From assembly GCA_024699045.1 (NCBI GenBank), contig JAILQK010000033.1, forward strand, positions 1 through 53,383: DNA of 53,383 nt, written 5' to 3'. A model generated the notes under the pieces. It saw only the letters and a list, made by a program, of their open reading frames with translations, was not told the DNA's origin and did not search any database. Shown here in pieces: positions 27,681 through 37,106 of the stretch. The DNA comes from Lachnospiraceae bacterium (GTDB taxonomy: Bacteria > Bacillota > Clostridia > Lachnospirales > Lachnospiraceae). Both the position numbers and the translations under genes were made by a program. Within the stretch, counting starts at the first letter, position 1; each line of letters begins with the position of its first letter.

Positions 27681-28907
27681 ATGAGACTATATCACGGTTC
27701 AAAAAAGATCCTCGCTATGCCGATATGCGATCACAAAAGTGTCGCACAGGATTTCGGTGCGGGTTTATATGCGACTGAGAGCGAAGAACTCGCAGGACAG
27801 TGGGCTTCTGCCGGTCCCGGAGGCGGTTTTATCAATGTTTTTGATATAGATACCGAAGGTCTTAGCATCATCGATCTTTGCAGCGAGGATTATTCCATTC
27901 TCAACTGGGTCGCGATCATATTATCAAACCGTATCATACGCTCAGATGCCCCCGGTCCTGAAAAGACCGCCGGGAAGATACTATCCGTTCATATGCCGGA
28001 TATTTCGGGCGCCGATATAGTAATGGGCTACCGCGCAGACGGCATTAATCTTGCGCTTTGCAGAGCCTTTATCGAGGGAAAGCTCACGACGGAAGCCCTC
28101 GAAGAGCTGATCATCAAATGCGATCTGGGAGATCAGGTTTTACTTAGGTCAGACCGGGCTGTATCCCGTCTGGTCTTCAAAGATGCGATCCCCACGGACG
28201 GAGCCGTTTATCATCTTCAAAGACAGTCTGCCGAATCAAAGGCTGCCGCTTTGTCTTCCCGCTATATAGGAAACGAGCTGTCAAACTCTATGAGATGCCT
28301 GGGAGAGTTGCTCTCCTGCTCCTGTAATGCTATTGACGGGCCCGATCCCGAACGCTTTCTCGATATGTTTATGATCAGTGGTTATTCCCGACGCTATGAA
28401 ACCGGCGATCCCTCTGTCATATACGGTCTTTCAGGCACGGAATTATATCATAAGGTGATCGCAGACTGCGATTATCCATCAGGCAAAGCCCCGGATACCG
28501 GGGAAAGGATCCGGCATGACGGCGCATACGGATGCGGTGAGCTCCTTGCATATTATATGCAGGAAAGCGGGCGCCCGCTAAAAGATATCTTTCGTTATTT
28601 ATCATTTGGACGGCTATACGGGTTTTACCCCGAATTAAGCAGATCTACGCTTAAAGAAGCATCTTCCGCGATTGAAAGGAAGATACATGAAAGAAGCACC
28701 TCCTCTACCAGGCTTCAGACTGTAAGGAAACGTTCCGGAATGTCCCAAAAAGCGCTTTCAGAAGCCTCTGGAGTCAATATAAGGACCTTACAGCAATATG
28801 AGATCGGGAATAAGGATATAAACCATGCAGCGGCCTGTAAGGTGCTCTCCTTATCCCGAACCCTTTATTGCGATCCCAAGGATATCATGGAATACAGACC
28901 CGACTGA
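27681..28907 (+). CDS. DUF3990 (ADP-ribosyltransferase-like) protein fused to XRE helix-turn-helix
   Basis: The protein (408 residues) has three parts. Residues about 1-190 match DUF3990, with LYHGS (H5), DFGAGLYAT (D24 to T32), a Trp-Ala and the later block ADIVMGYRADG, a pattern linked to ADP-ribosyltransferase folds. Residues about 280-335 form a helical segment (GELLAYYMQESGRPLKDIF) that I cannot assign. Residues about 343-400 are a classic XRE DNA-binding domain (RKRSGMSQKALSEASGVN, then IRTLQQYEIGNKDI). DUF3990 proteins are often encoded beside small XRE or DUF3791 genes, as in toxin-antitoxin pairs; here the partner is in the same chain. It has its own strong promoter, operator-like repeat and GGAGA site, and points opposite to its neighbours. 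Toxin activity is inference. Confidence 0.8.
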   Translation: MRLYHGSKKILAMPICDHKSVAQDFGAGLYATESEELAGQWASAGPGGGFINVFDIDTEGLSIIDLCSEDYSILNWVAIILSNRIIRSDAPGPEKTAGKILSVHMPDISGADIVMGYRADGINLALCRAFIEGKLTTEALEELIIKCDLGDQVLLRSDRAVSRLVFKDAIPTDGAVYHLQRQSAESKAAALSSRYIGNELSNSMRCLGELLSCSCNAIDGPDPERFLDMFMISGYSRRYETGDPSVIYGLSGTELYHKVIADCDYPSGKAPDTGERIRHDGAYGCGELLAYYMQESGRPLKDIFRYLSFGRLYGFYPELSRSTLKEASSAIERKIHERSTSSTRLQTVRKRSGMSQKALSEASGVNIRTLQQYEIGNKDINHAAACKVLSLSRTLYCDPKDIMEYRPD

Positions 28908-28947
28908 TCCCGGGATGTTCATGGATATCCGGCATGACCCCGGGGGA

Positions 28948-29412
28948 TCACTTGAATTTATTCATAAACTTCGCAAACGGCCCTACAGCATCCTGCAGAT
29001 CCTGGATAGCCTTATTCAGTCCTTCAAAATCTATACTGTTCATGTTTTCCACCGCCTCGGTAAGAGACTTGGAATTATCAGTGATCATGGTATTCATGTT
29101 ATCAGAGGTCTTGGTAATGGAGCCGCTCATCTTATTGATATTGTCCAGCGCCTCATCCGCGCTTTTTACCGTCTCATCCGCTTTTTTCATCGTCTCACTG
29201 GCAGAGATAACCGCTGTATTCACATTCGACAAAGTCACCACGACCTTTGGCACCAGGATTATCGCTGCTACAAGAAAGACTATAAAAAGTCCCATCATAA
29301 AGAGTGCTGCTCTTTTTGCATATTTTACCTCTTTCTTATCCGCCTCCAGGATCTGCCTGAGGAGCTCCTCCATGCTTTCGCTGCCTGCTACGTTATTATT
29401 AGACTCTTCCAT
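28948..29412 (-). CDS. Small membrane protein with long coiled coil, unknown function
   Basis: The protein (154 residues) has a short cytoplasmic stretch, one membrane helix at about 35-57, and a long heptad-like, Ser/Asn/Asp-rich region at 60-140 (TMKKADETVKSADEALDNI). The helical part resembles those of MlaD/Mce-type or chemoreceptor-like proteins without any signalling motif. AGGAGG precedes the ATG. It follows the acidic-tail membrane protein by 21 bases and ends the ligA operon. I do not recognise a family. Confidence 0.7.
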   Translation of the reverse strand: MEESNNNVAGSESMEELLRQILEADKKEVKYAKRAALFMMGLFIVFLVAAIILVPKVVVTLSNVNTAVISASETMKKADETVKSADEALDNINKMSGSITKTSDNMNTMITDNSKSLTEAVENMNSIDFEGLNKAIQDLQDAVGPFAKFMNKFK

Positions 29413-29433
29413 ATCAACCTCCTAATTAATTGA

Positions 29434-30138
29434 TTATTTCTTAACGACTCTGAATTTAGGGCCGTCGGGTTTCCCGTATCCATCGGCCTCTTCATCCGAT
29501 CCCTCAGGATCACCGTCTTCGTCTTCGTCTTCCTCATCCGTATCATCTTCATCATCATCCCGGTTCAGTAACCCGGTCAGCGCCGACATAAAACCTTTTC
29601 TGTTTTCGTCATCATCTTCTTCTTCGTCATCATCGTCATCATCATCATCGTCATCATCGTCATCATCGTCATCATCGTCATCATATTCATCGTCATACCC
29701 ATCATCGGCAAAACGATGATCAATGTCAGACATATCATCCGTTTCCTCGGTCATTCTCTCTATGATACGGACATTTCTTTTGTGGATAAGTATCTTTATC
29801 GCAAGACTCATCATGCAGGCGAGCACAACGAAAACAACATACAGGAAGATTATCCAGACCATGTCCGTGATTATGATCGGATCCGCATATACAAATCTGA
29901 TATACAAAAAAGTATTAAGGATTATCCCGGCTACGCTTGCCGCCGCAAGGTTGATATCAAGCAGAAAGAGCCTGGTGGAGCTCCTGGTATTGAAATAATT
30001 GATCACCAGAAACAGCAGAGTCACAGGCACCATTATCCGCGCGGCGCTTTTGTTTCCCAGTACTGAAAAAACCATCCAGATCGGGATTATAAGGTAGTCC
30101 ATCAGGAACATATTGAGATTCCCTATCAGACCTCTCAT
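29434..30138 (-). CDS. Four-helix membrane protein with poly-aspartate tail, unknown function
   Basis: The protein (234 residues) has four hydrophobic helices within residues 10-118. A cytoplasmic tail follows that is almost entirely acidic: residues 153-171 are 19 Asp in a row, then more Asp/Glu clusters, ending with the basic KFRVVKK. The Asp run is a GAT-GAT-GAC microsatellite. It overlaps the ligA stop by four bases (ATGA), so it is translationally coupled to ligA. I do not recognise a family; metal or polycation binding by the tail is only a guess. Confidence 0.75.
   Translation of the reverse strand: MRGLIGNLNMFLMDYLIIPIWMVFSVLGNKSAARIMVPVTLLFLVINYFNTRSSTRLFLLDINLAAASVAGIILNTFLYIRFVYADPIIITDMVWIIFLYVVFVVLACMMSLAIKILIHKRNVRIIERMTEETDDMSDIDHRFADDGYDDEYDDDDDDDDDDDDDDDDDDDEEEDDDENRKGFMSALTGLLNRDDDEDDTDEEDEDEDGDPEGSDEEADGYGKPDGPKFRVVKK
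29626..29682. repeat. Trinucleotide microsatellite coding for 19 Asp
   Basis: On the minus strand nineteen GAT/GAC codons run in a mostly 9-base pattern (GAT GAT GAC). Further GAY/GAR codons lie on both sides. Confidence 0.92.
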
Positions 30139-32147
30139 TCCTCAACCTCCTTCATAAGATCCTCTTCCGAAATGACAGGGATCCCAAGTTCTCTGGCTTT
30201 TTTATTCTTTCCCGAAGAAGAATTGACGTCGTTGTTTATGAGCGCATAGGTCTTCTTTGATACGGATCCTGCAACCTTTCCCCCTCTGAGCTCGATGAAA
30301 TCGACCAGCTCGTTCCTGTTTGAAAAATGAATAAGATCGCCCGTTATTACGTACGTCCTTCCGGCCAGTGACGAGTTTCCTTCCTCTGTTTTTTCCGTTT
30401 GCATGTTCAATCCAAGCTCTTTAAGGTCTTCCATAAGCCGGACTATGTTCTCATCCCGGAAAAAATCATGGATCGAAACAGCTGTTATCTCTCCTACGTC
30501 AGGCACCTCCGTAAGCTCCTCGACCGACGCTTTCATAAGATTTTCAAAGGATCCGAAATGCTTCATGATAGTCCTTGCCGAAGTACGTCCCACATTGCTT
30601 ACGGAAAGCCCGCAAAGAAGCCTTTCCGGAGGATTTGCCTTTGACTCCTCTATGACCTTGAGCAGTTTGTCTGTATTCTTCTCTTTTCCGATGATCCCGT
30701 CAGAGACCAGTTCATCCCTGCGCATGCGGAGTCTGAAGATATCAGCGATCCCGGATATGTACTTTCTCTCCGTGAGGGCTTTTATATACTCGTCTCCAAA
30801 CCCTTTTATGTCATAGGCATCCCTGCTCACGAAGTTTATGATACGCTTTATGAGCTTTGCCTTACATGCCGGATTGGTGCACCTGATATCGGCGGTATCG
30901 TCCTCTCTGACCGCCTCGTGACCGCACACCGGGCAGATATGCGGTATCTGATACACTGCCGATCCTTCCGGGTTTTTGGATGCGACAACTTCCTTTATCC
31001 TCGGGATTATCTCTCCGGATTTATAAACCACGACCGTCCTGCCTATGCCTATCCCAAGCTCCGAGATAAAATCCTGATTATGCAATGTGGCTCTCGATAC
31101 GGTGGTCCCGCATAATCTGACCGGTTCGAATATCGCCGTCGGATTGATCCTTCCCGTCATCCCGACAGAAAGCTCTATGTCCTTTATAACTGTCTCTTTC
31201 TCCTCCGGAGGGTACTTATAGGCAATATGACCGGGACTGTACTTGCTTCCGGCAGGAAAGTCATCCCTGAAGGCGATCTGATCTATCTTTATGACCGCCC
31301 CGTCTATATCATATGGATACTCCCCTCTCTGATCTCCTATAAGGTCGATCGTCCGGATCATATCCTCGTCTGTCCTGCACAGATATGAAGGAACGACCTT
31401 TACTCCGGCAGCCTTAAGCTTCTCCAGGGCTTCATGATGCGAGTTCATATATGCCGGATCAGAGGCTCTTTGCACGTTAAACACAAACATGGACAGACCT
31501 CTGTCACGAACCACTCCGGAATCAAGCTGCCTGAGAGTCCCCGCCGCACAGTTTCTGGGGTTGGCAAACGGTTTTTTTCCCGAAAGCTCCATTTTCTCGT
31601 TCACACGATCAAAATCCTCGTGCGACATGTATACTTCCCCCCTTAGCTCAATGTCGGAATCAATCCCATTAAGCTGAGCAATAACATCCGGTATCACAAG
31701 TGCGTTTGCGGTCACATCCTCCCCGGTATGTCCGTCCCCTCGGGTCTCGGCAAGCCGGAGCTGACCCTTTTCGTATCGAATACTCATGGACAGACCGTCT
31801 ATTTTATGTTCTACCGAAAAAACGGCATCGGGATGCATTTCCCTCACCTCATGGACCCAGGAGAGCACATCCTCCTTGGAAAAGACATCCTCTATCGAGA
31901 GCATCGGAACATCATGCACTACATTAACGCCGGCCTCTCTCTTTGTGCTTCCGCCTATTATCCGGCTTGGCGAACTGTCTGTGACCAGATATGGATGATC
32001 GCGCTCCATATCCTTAAGACGTCGCATCAGACCGTCATACTCCGAATCCTCGATCTCGGGAGCATCATCGTTATAATAACGGTCCATATGATAGCGGATC
32101 TTATCAGAAAGCTCCTTGTATTCTTTTCTTATCTCACTTTCCGTCAT
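30135..32147 (-). CDS. ligA: NAD-dependent DNA ligase
   Basis: Seals nicks during replication and repair using NAD. The 670-residue protein has the full domain set: an Ia domain with the NAD-binding YYNDDAPEIEDSEYD and an adenylation domain with the active lysine in HKIDGLS (K115). An OB fold and a four-Cys zinc finger (CPVCGHEA, then CTNPACKAK) follow. Then come helix-hairpin-helix repeats (VSNVGRTSARTI, VPDVGEITA) and a C-terminal BRCT domain (AGRTYVITGDL). It overlaps the pseudouridine synthase gene by 14 bases, and GGAGA inside that gene serves as ribosome site. Confidence 0.97.
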   Translation of the reverse strand: MTESEIRKEYKELSDKIRYHMDRYYNDDAPEIEDSEYDGLMRRLKDMERDHPYLVTDSSPSRIIGGSTKREAGVNVVHDVPMLSIEDVFSKEDVLSWVHEVREMHPDAVFSVEHKIDGLSMSIRYEKGQLRLAETRGDGHTGEDVTANALVIPDVIAQLNGIDSDIELRGEVYMSHEDFDRVNEKMELSGKKPFANPRNCAAGTLRQLDSGVVRDRGLSMFVFNVQRASDPAYMNSHHEALEKLKAAGVKVVPSYLCRTDEDMIRTIDLIGDQRGEYPYDIDGAVIKIDQIAFRDDFPAGSKYSPGHIAYKYPPEEKETVIKDIELSVGMTGRINPTAIFEPVRLCGTTVSRATLHNQDFISELGIGIGRTVVVYKSGEIIPRIKEVVASKNPEGSAVYQIPHICPVCGHEAVREDDTADIRCTNPACKAKLIKRIINFVSRDAYDIKGFGDEYIKALTERKYISGIADIFRLRMRRDELVSDGIIGKEKNTDKLLKVIEESKANPPERLLCGLSVSNVGRTSARTIMKHFGSFENLMKASVEELTEVPDVGEITAVSIHDFFRDENIVRLMEDLKELGLNMQTEKTEEGNSSLAGRTYVITGDLIHFSNRNELVDFIELRGGKVAGSVSKKTYALINNDVNSSSGKNKKARELGIPVISEEDLMKEVEE

Positions 32148-32868
32148 TACCGGTCATCTCCTTCATCTCCTCGACCTCACTTGCGGTAAGCTCCCTGCAC
32201 TCACCGCTTGACAGTCCTTCAAGGGTGATATTCATGAACCTGACCCTTTTAAGGCTTTCCACCTCATATCCGAATCTTCCGAAAACTTTTCTGATCTGCC
32301 GGTTCATGCCTTCCGTAAGCACCATTTTCAGAGTGTTTCCCCGGATCCTGTCGATAGTGCAGGGTTTAGTGGGTCTTCCCTCTCCGATATCCACTCCGCC
32401 TGCCCGTATCGTTCCAATAATATCTTCCGTTATTTCACTGCCCAGCTTTACGAGATATTCTTTTTCATGACCGAATCTAGAGCGCAATACCTTATCCATA
32501 AGCTCTCCGTCATCGGTAAGTATCATGAGACCTTCGGAATCCTTATCGAGCCTCCCCACAGGAAAAAGCCTGATCCCTCCGTCAGACGGAGCAAGCTCCG
32601 TGACCAGCCTGTCATCCGCATCCTGCCGGGCCGTAGAAGCGATATAACCTACAGGTTTATAGACGGCATAATAGTGCCTTGTGTGATCCGGTGTGACCGG
32701 TCGTCCACTGACCTTTACATCAGCGGTCAACTCATCGATCATCATTCCGAGCGAAGCCTCCGAACCGTCCACGCTCACCTCTCCGGCCTCTATAAGACGA
32801 TCGGCCTCGCGTCTGGAGACCCCGGCATACCGCGAAAGATATTTATTCAGCCGCATCTCATCCCGCAT
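32134..32868 (-). CDS. RsuA/RluB/RluF-family pseudouridine synthase (RluF-like)
   Basis: This 244-residue rRNA-modifying enzyme has an N-terminal S4 RNA-binding domain (LNKYLSRYAGVSRREADRLI). The catalytic domain has its nucleophilic aspartate in GRLDKDSEGL (D108) and the later block EGMNRQIRKVFGRFGY. The S4 segment is closest, by eye, to RluF (23S position 2604), but RluB and RsuA remain possible. The start is uncertain: the ATG at 32868 overlaps the kinase gene by 11 bases, while the ATG at 32856 follows it directly. Confidence 0.88.
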   Translation of the reverse strand: MRDEMRLNKYLSRYAGVSRREADRLIEAGEVSVDGSEASLGMMIDELTADVKVSGRPVTPDHTRHYYAVYKPVGYIASTARQDADDRLVTELAPSDGGIRLFPVGRLDKDSEGLMILTDDGELMDKVLRSRFGHEKEYLVKLGSEITEDIIGTIRAGGVDIGEGRPTKPCTIDRIRGNTLKMVLTEGMNRQIRKVFGRFGYEVESLKRVRFMNITLEGLSSGECRELTASEVEEMKEMTGNDGK

Positions 32869-34981
32869 CAGGTACGGACATCCTTATCTTATCATCCGGA
32901 AGATACGTAAGCAGTATCCTCTCAAGCTCAGTCTCCTTGACAGGCTTTGAAAGGAAATCATTGAATCCGGCGCTTAATACTTTTTCCCTGATATCTGCGC
33001 TCGAATCGGCGGTCATGCATACTATGGGGATACGTCTCGCCCCTCTTATCACAAGGCTGCTCCTTATAAGCTTCATAGCCTCGAACCCATCCATTCCGGG
33101 CATCACCTGATCCATAAATACCATATCAAAGCTCTCGCTCTTCATGATCTCAATGCCGTTATATCCGCTCTCGCATATCCGGGTCGTGATCTTATATCTC
33201 GACAGCATGGATTCGGCAACCTTAAGGTTGACCATATTATCATCAACTATGAGTATAGTCGCATCCGGCGCCGTAAATCCGTCCGATGTCTTTTCACCGC
33301 TATAATCCATATCGTCCCATCTTTCAAAGAAAATATCCGAAAGATTGATGGTCGAAAGCGGTCTTCTTACTATCCTCAGCCCTCCGAAATCAGCAGGAGT
33401 CCCCATCCGGTCAGTAATAATGCGTGTTCTGCTTTTATCCGACTCTTTTATCAGATCACATACATCCTCGTATCCTGCATCCGAAATAAAAATGTAGGAA
33501 TAAGTACCGTTTGAATAAAACTTGGCAAACATATCCGGAGAATAAGCGGTATCAAGCAATACCCCGAAAGGAGTGAAGGATTCCTCAAGATACGAGCCGC
33601 CTTTTTCCCCGTACACGTATAAAAGCACTCTCTTGCCTATCGTGAATGCTTTGTCGGCAAGCACGATTCGCTCCACTGTAAATACCTCAAAGGATATCCG
33701 GATCGTCGTCCCGACATCCCGAAGGCTCTTTATCTCAAAATCACCGTTCATGAGCTTCAGGATCCCCTTAAACACCGAGTACTTTAGTCCAAGTCGTTTG
33801 ATCCTGCTGTCCTGCCTTGAGTCATAAGTCTCAAAGCTCGAATAGATCGTTGCAAGATCCTCCTCCGAGATCCCCTCTCCGGTATCAGAGATCTCCGCGA
33901 TAAAGCGGGCCTTACTCTTATCCTTTGAGAACTTCCCCTTGATCCTGAAATAAACTCTCCCATCGGAGACCGAATCGATGGCATCCCTTATAAGATCCTG
34001 AAGTATCATCTCCAGCTGGAAATAATCTCCGTACAGGACATTGGGGCTGTCAGGATCTATATCCACAAAGAAATCTATCCCCTTTTCCTCTGTCCTTATG
34101 GATGCCTCACTCACGAGCTCCCTCATCATGGTATCAAATTCAAACTGATCATAAGTAAGTGTCAGCTTTTGTGATTCAAGCCTTGAATAATCAAGGATAC
34201 TGTTGATGGTTGATAAAAGATCCCTGGCATTTCGCGTGATGATCGAGATCTCCTCCGTAAGCTCTCCTTCGGTATCCGAATTCTGTATTATCCCGCTCAT
34301 ACCGATTATAGCGTTCATCGGAGTACGAAGCTCATGCGACACATTAGAAAGGAAACGGCTCTTGGTTTCCGCACTCCGGATACTCTGCACGACAGACTCC
34401 TCAACGCTCTTCTGCTTAGCCAGCAGCAGACATCTCTCATAATACTTGATCACAAGGAAAATAAAGCTGGTAAAGGTAATGCACATCAGTATGCTGAAGA
34501 CCGCAATAAAACCGTCCGGAACATTGTGTATCAGATTCCCGTTGTAATATGTGTATACGATGACAGCAATGTACCACAGGAAAAAGACGATCTCCGATAC
34601 AAGTCTCACTATCCCGTCCATCAGGAAGATCCCGTCTATAAGTCCGCAGATGAATATAAACTCCATTCCGCCGTATATACCGCCTGCGTATATAAAAAAC
34701 AATGGGATCACAACAAGATTCACCATATAACAGAATATGATCGACGTGATCGTGGCATCATTTGTATATCTGTAGATGATATAGCATATTGACTGCAGGA
34801 TGATCGATGCCAGACAGACGATATAGATGTATCCGTCATATCCGGCGATAAGGAAGCAGGGTACGGCAAGGATGACAGCCGCAAGCGTATATAATCCGGA
34901 CAGTCTGAGTCTCCTCACATCTATCCCGATGCTCTCGTCATTATAAAAGTCCCCTATACCGTCTCTCTTAAAAAATCCCAT
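32858..34981 (-). CDS. Hybrid histidine kinase with degenerate ATP-binding domain and C-terminal receiver
   Basis: The protein (707 residues) has about six membrane helices at 28-180, then a HisKA domain with an intact phospho-acceptor in SHELRTPMNA (H216). An ATP-binding domain and a C-terminal receiver (ILIVDDN, acceptor in FMDQVMPGMDG) follow. The G1 box is intact (DTGEGI), but the N box reads LIRDAID with Asp in place of the key Asn, and the glycine-rich G2 box is replaced by IKRLGLKYS. Autophosphorylation is therefore doubtful, and it may be phosphorylated by its neighbour. Its ATG overlaps the upstream kinase stop by one base (TGATG). Confidence 0.88.
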   Translation of the reverse strand: MGFFKRDGIGDFYNDESIGIDVRRLRLSGLYTLAAVILAVPCFLIAGYDGYIYIVCLASIILQSICYIIYRYTNDATITSIIFCYMVNLVVIPLFFIYAGGIYGGMEFIFICGLIDGIFLMDGIVRLVSEIVFFLWYIAVIVYTYYNGNLIHNVPDGFIAVFSILMCITFTSFIFLVIKYYERCLLLAKQKSVEESVVQSIRSAETKSRFLSNVSHELRTPMNAIIGMSGIIQNSDTEGELTEEISIITRNARDLLSTINSILDYSRLESQKLTLTYDQFEFDTMMRELVSEASIRTEEKGIDFFVDIDPDSPNVLYGDYFQLEMILQDLIRDAIDSVSDGRVYFRIKGKFSKDKSKARFIAEISDTGEGISEEDLATIYSSFETYDSRQDSRIKRLGLKYSVFKGILKLMNGDFEIKSLRDVGTTIRISFEVFTVERIVLADKAFTIGKRVLLYVYGEKGGSYLEESFTPFGVLLDTAYSPDMFAKFYSNGTYSYIFISDAGYEDVCDLIKESDKSRTRIITDRMGTPADFGGLRIVRRPLSTINLSDIFFERWDDMDYSGEKTSDGFTAPDATILIVDDNMVNLKVAESMLSRYKITTRICESGYNGIEIMKSESFDMVFMDQVMPGMDGFEAMKLIRSSLVIRGARRIPIVCMTADSSADIREKVLSAGFNDFLSKPVKETELERILLTYLPDDKIRMSVPDAG

Positions 34982-37089
34982 CAGATCAGCTTTTCCCCCG
35001 GTAGATATCTGGTCACCATATACTCCATCTCCTCCATGTCGATCGGCTTCGCAAGATAATCATCAAAACCCGCATTGATGAGCATCTGCTTTGCTCCCTC
35101 ATGCGTATCCGCTGTCAGGACGATACATGGCACCCTCTTTGCCCAGTCGGCATTCAGCTTTCTGACCTCACGCAACGTATCTATCCCGTTCATTCCCGTC
35201 ATCATGAAGTCTATAAAAAGAATATCAAAACTCATTACCTTCGCAAGGCTTAATGCGGTGGTGCCGTTGCTTGCTGTCGAAACCTCAAATCCCATACGGG
35301 TAAGAAGCTTTTCCGAAACAAGAAGGTTGGTGATATTATCCTCAACGACCAGTGCCCTGGCGCCCGATACATGTACACTATCCTGTGACACTTCTTCAGG
35401 TTCGGACTCAGCTGTAAGTGCTTTTGCTTTATCAGTCTGATTGTCAAAATAGCGTGCTATATTAAGACAGCTTAGAGGCTTGACTATAGTGCCATCTCCC
35501 AGAGCTTCCTCCGGATCGTCGACATTTCTCATCAAAACGATAGTTATGTTTGCTCCCATAAGGATCGGAAGATCACAGGAGCCCTCCAGACATTCGGCCG
35601 TGATGAAAAGATGCGAATATATGCCCTCTCTTATGGCGCTGTTCATCTCCTCACTGTTTGTAACGGTGGTACATTTGATGCGCATCGCTCTCAAAGTATC
35701 TGTAAGGACCTCTTTCATATCCGTGTCATCATCGCATATGATCACACCCAGATCATTACAATTCTCAACGACTGCGATAGGTGACGAATCCGCTATCCGC
35801 TGAGGCAGATCAAATGAAAAGACCGATCCTTTATTATATTCACTGGTGACCTTAATATCCCCGCCGCAGGCATTGATGATATTTTTCGTGATAGATAGTC
35901 CGAGTCCCGAACCCTCGGCTTTAAGGCTTTCGTTTATATTATCCGCCACTCTGGAAAAATCCTTGAAAAGCGTCGGGAGCATCTCCTCTTTTATCCCTAT
36001 GCCGGTATCCGTCACGTCCGCGTGAAGGACCATGCGATCCGTCATGACATCACTCATGACGACCCTCAGGATGATATGACCCTGCTTTGTATATTTAACC
36101 GCATTATTCAGGATATTGATGAAAACCTGTCTGATACGCACCACATCGCCGTAAAGCCTTTTGGGAATATACGGATCGATATATACATAAAGCCTGACCT
36201 CCGAATCCATAAGCCTGACCGATATCATATTGATGATATCATCGAGGAGGTTCATCAGATCATATTCCGATTCCTGCATCTCTATGATCTCACCTCCCGA
36301 CTTGGAGAAGATCATAAGATCATCAAGAGTAGAGATCAGGGCTCTGCACGCATTGGTTATATGATGGACGTTATTTTGGGTATCGCCGGATATATTCTTT
36401 GACAGCATGATCTCCCCCGCGCTCATGATCGCATTCATCGGAGTACGTATCTCATGCGACATGTTCATGAGGAATATATCCTTGGACTTTTCCACATCAT
36501 CAGCGGATTTCCGGCTTTCCTCCGCCTTGGCGCTTTCGGTCTTGTAGTACCTGATCGAGGCATAGGTCCCGCATATGGCAAACAGGCTGCATATGATCAA
36601 AGGGAGCAATATATCCAGATAAATATTGACTCCCGAAGAAAGTATCATCCCCCTTAAGGATAATTGGTAATACGTATAGACAACAGATAATATTAATGTA
36701 ATACAGAACAGCAAATAGGATATTATCCGAAGTCTGCCCTCCTGGACATATACGATAAGCAAAAACACGATGATATAATAAAAGATCATAAACGACATGA
36801 ATCTGCCGTCGATGATATAGGTACCGGGAAAAACGACCACCTCAAAGATCGTAACGATCGCAAACGAAGCTATCTGATATTTACCGCTCTGGGAAGCATA
36901 TCCGATAAAAAAAGTCATAAGGATCATCCCGATCCCGATCAGGAAATAAAACCGATAATCGAGATGCATATAGATCCCGCTCAGAAAGGATGCCGCATAG
37001 GAAACAAAAAGGAAGACCATCCCTATGTTAAAGTTGATCTCCTCCAGCGGTGTTTCCGCTCCGAACCATTTCTTAAAAGACGACTGCAC
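34981..37089 (-). CDS. Hybrid histidine kinase with pseudo-receiver and receiver
   Basis: The protein (702 residues) has about six membrane helices at 22-180 and HisKA with H212 in NMSHEIRTPMNA. The ATP-binding domain is intact (VFINILNNAVKYT, DTGIGI, GSGLGLSI). A first receiver-like domain (GVIICDDDTDMKE) lacks a clear phospho-acceptor. A complete receiver follows (ALVVEDN, acceptor in LFIDFMMTGMNG). The start is a GTG 17 bases after the single-domain response regulator. The cognate signal is unknown; no extracellular domain is large enough to bind a ligand, so sensing is probably within the membrane. Confidence 0.88.
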   Translation of the reverse strand: MQSSFKKWFGAETPLEEINFNIGMVFLFVSYAASFLSGIYMHLDYRFYFLIGIGMILMTFFIGYASQSGKYQIASFAIVTIFEVVVFPGTYIIDGRFMSFMIFYYIIVFLLIVYVQEGRLRIISYLLFCITLILSVVYTYYQLSLRGMILSSGVNIYLDILLPLIICSLFAICGTYASIRYYKTESAKAEESRKSADDVEKSKDIFLMNMSHEIRTPMNAIMSAGEIMLSKNISGDTQNNVHHITNACRALISTLDDLMIFSKSGGEIIEMQESEYDLMNLLDDIINMISVRLMDSEVRLYVYIDPYIPKRLYGDVVRIRQVFINILNNAVKYTKQGHIILRVVMSDVMTDRMVLHADVTDTGIGIKEEMLPTLFKDFSRVADNINESLKAEGSGLGLSITKNIINACGGDIKVTSEYNKGSVFSFDLPQRIADSSPIAVVENCNDLGVIICDDDTDMKEVLTDTLRAMRIKCTTVTNSEEMNSAIREGIYSHLFITAECLEGSCDLPILMGANITIVLMRNVDDPEEALGDGTIVKPLSCLNIARYFDNQTDKAKALTAESEPEEVSQDSVHVSGARALVVEDNITNLLVSEKLLTRMGFEVSTASNGTTALSLAKVMSFDILFIDFMMTGMNGIDTLREVRKLNADWAKRVPCIVLTADTHEGAKQMLINAGFDDYLAKPIDMEEMEYMVTRYLPGEKLI

Positions 37090-37106
37090 TTCCCGTTCCG
37101 CCCGTA

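Noticed and set aside
28904-28951. GATCCCGGG / CCCGGGGGATC inverted repeat between convergent genes as a terminator
   Set aside because: The loop is over 20 bases, there is a mismatch, and no T-run follows on either strand.
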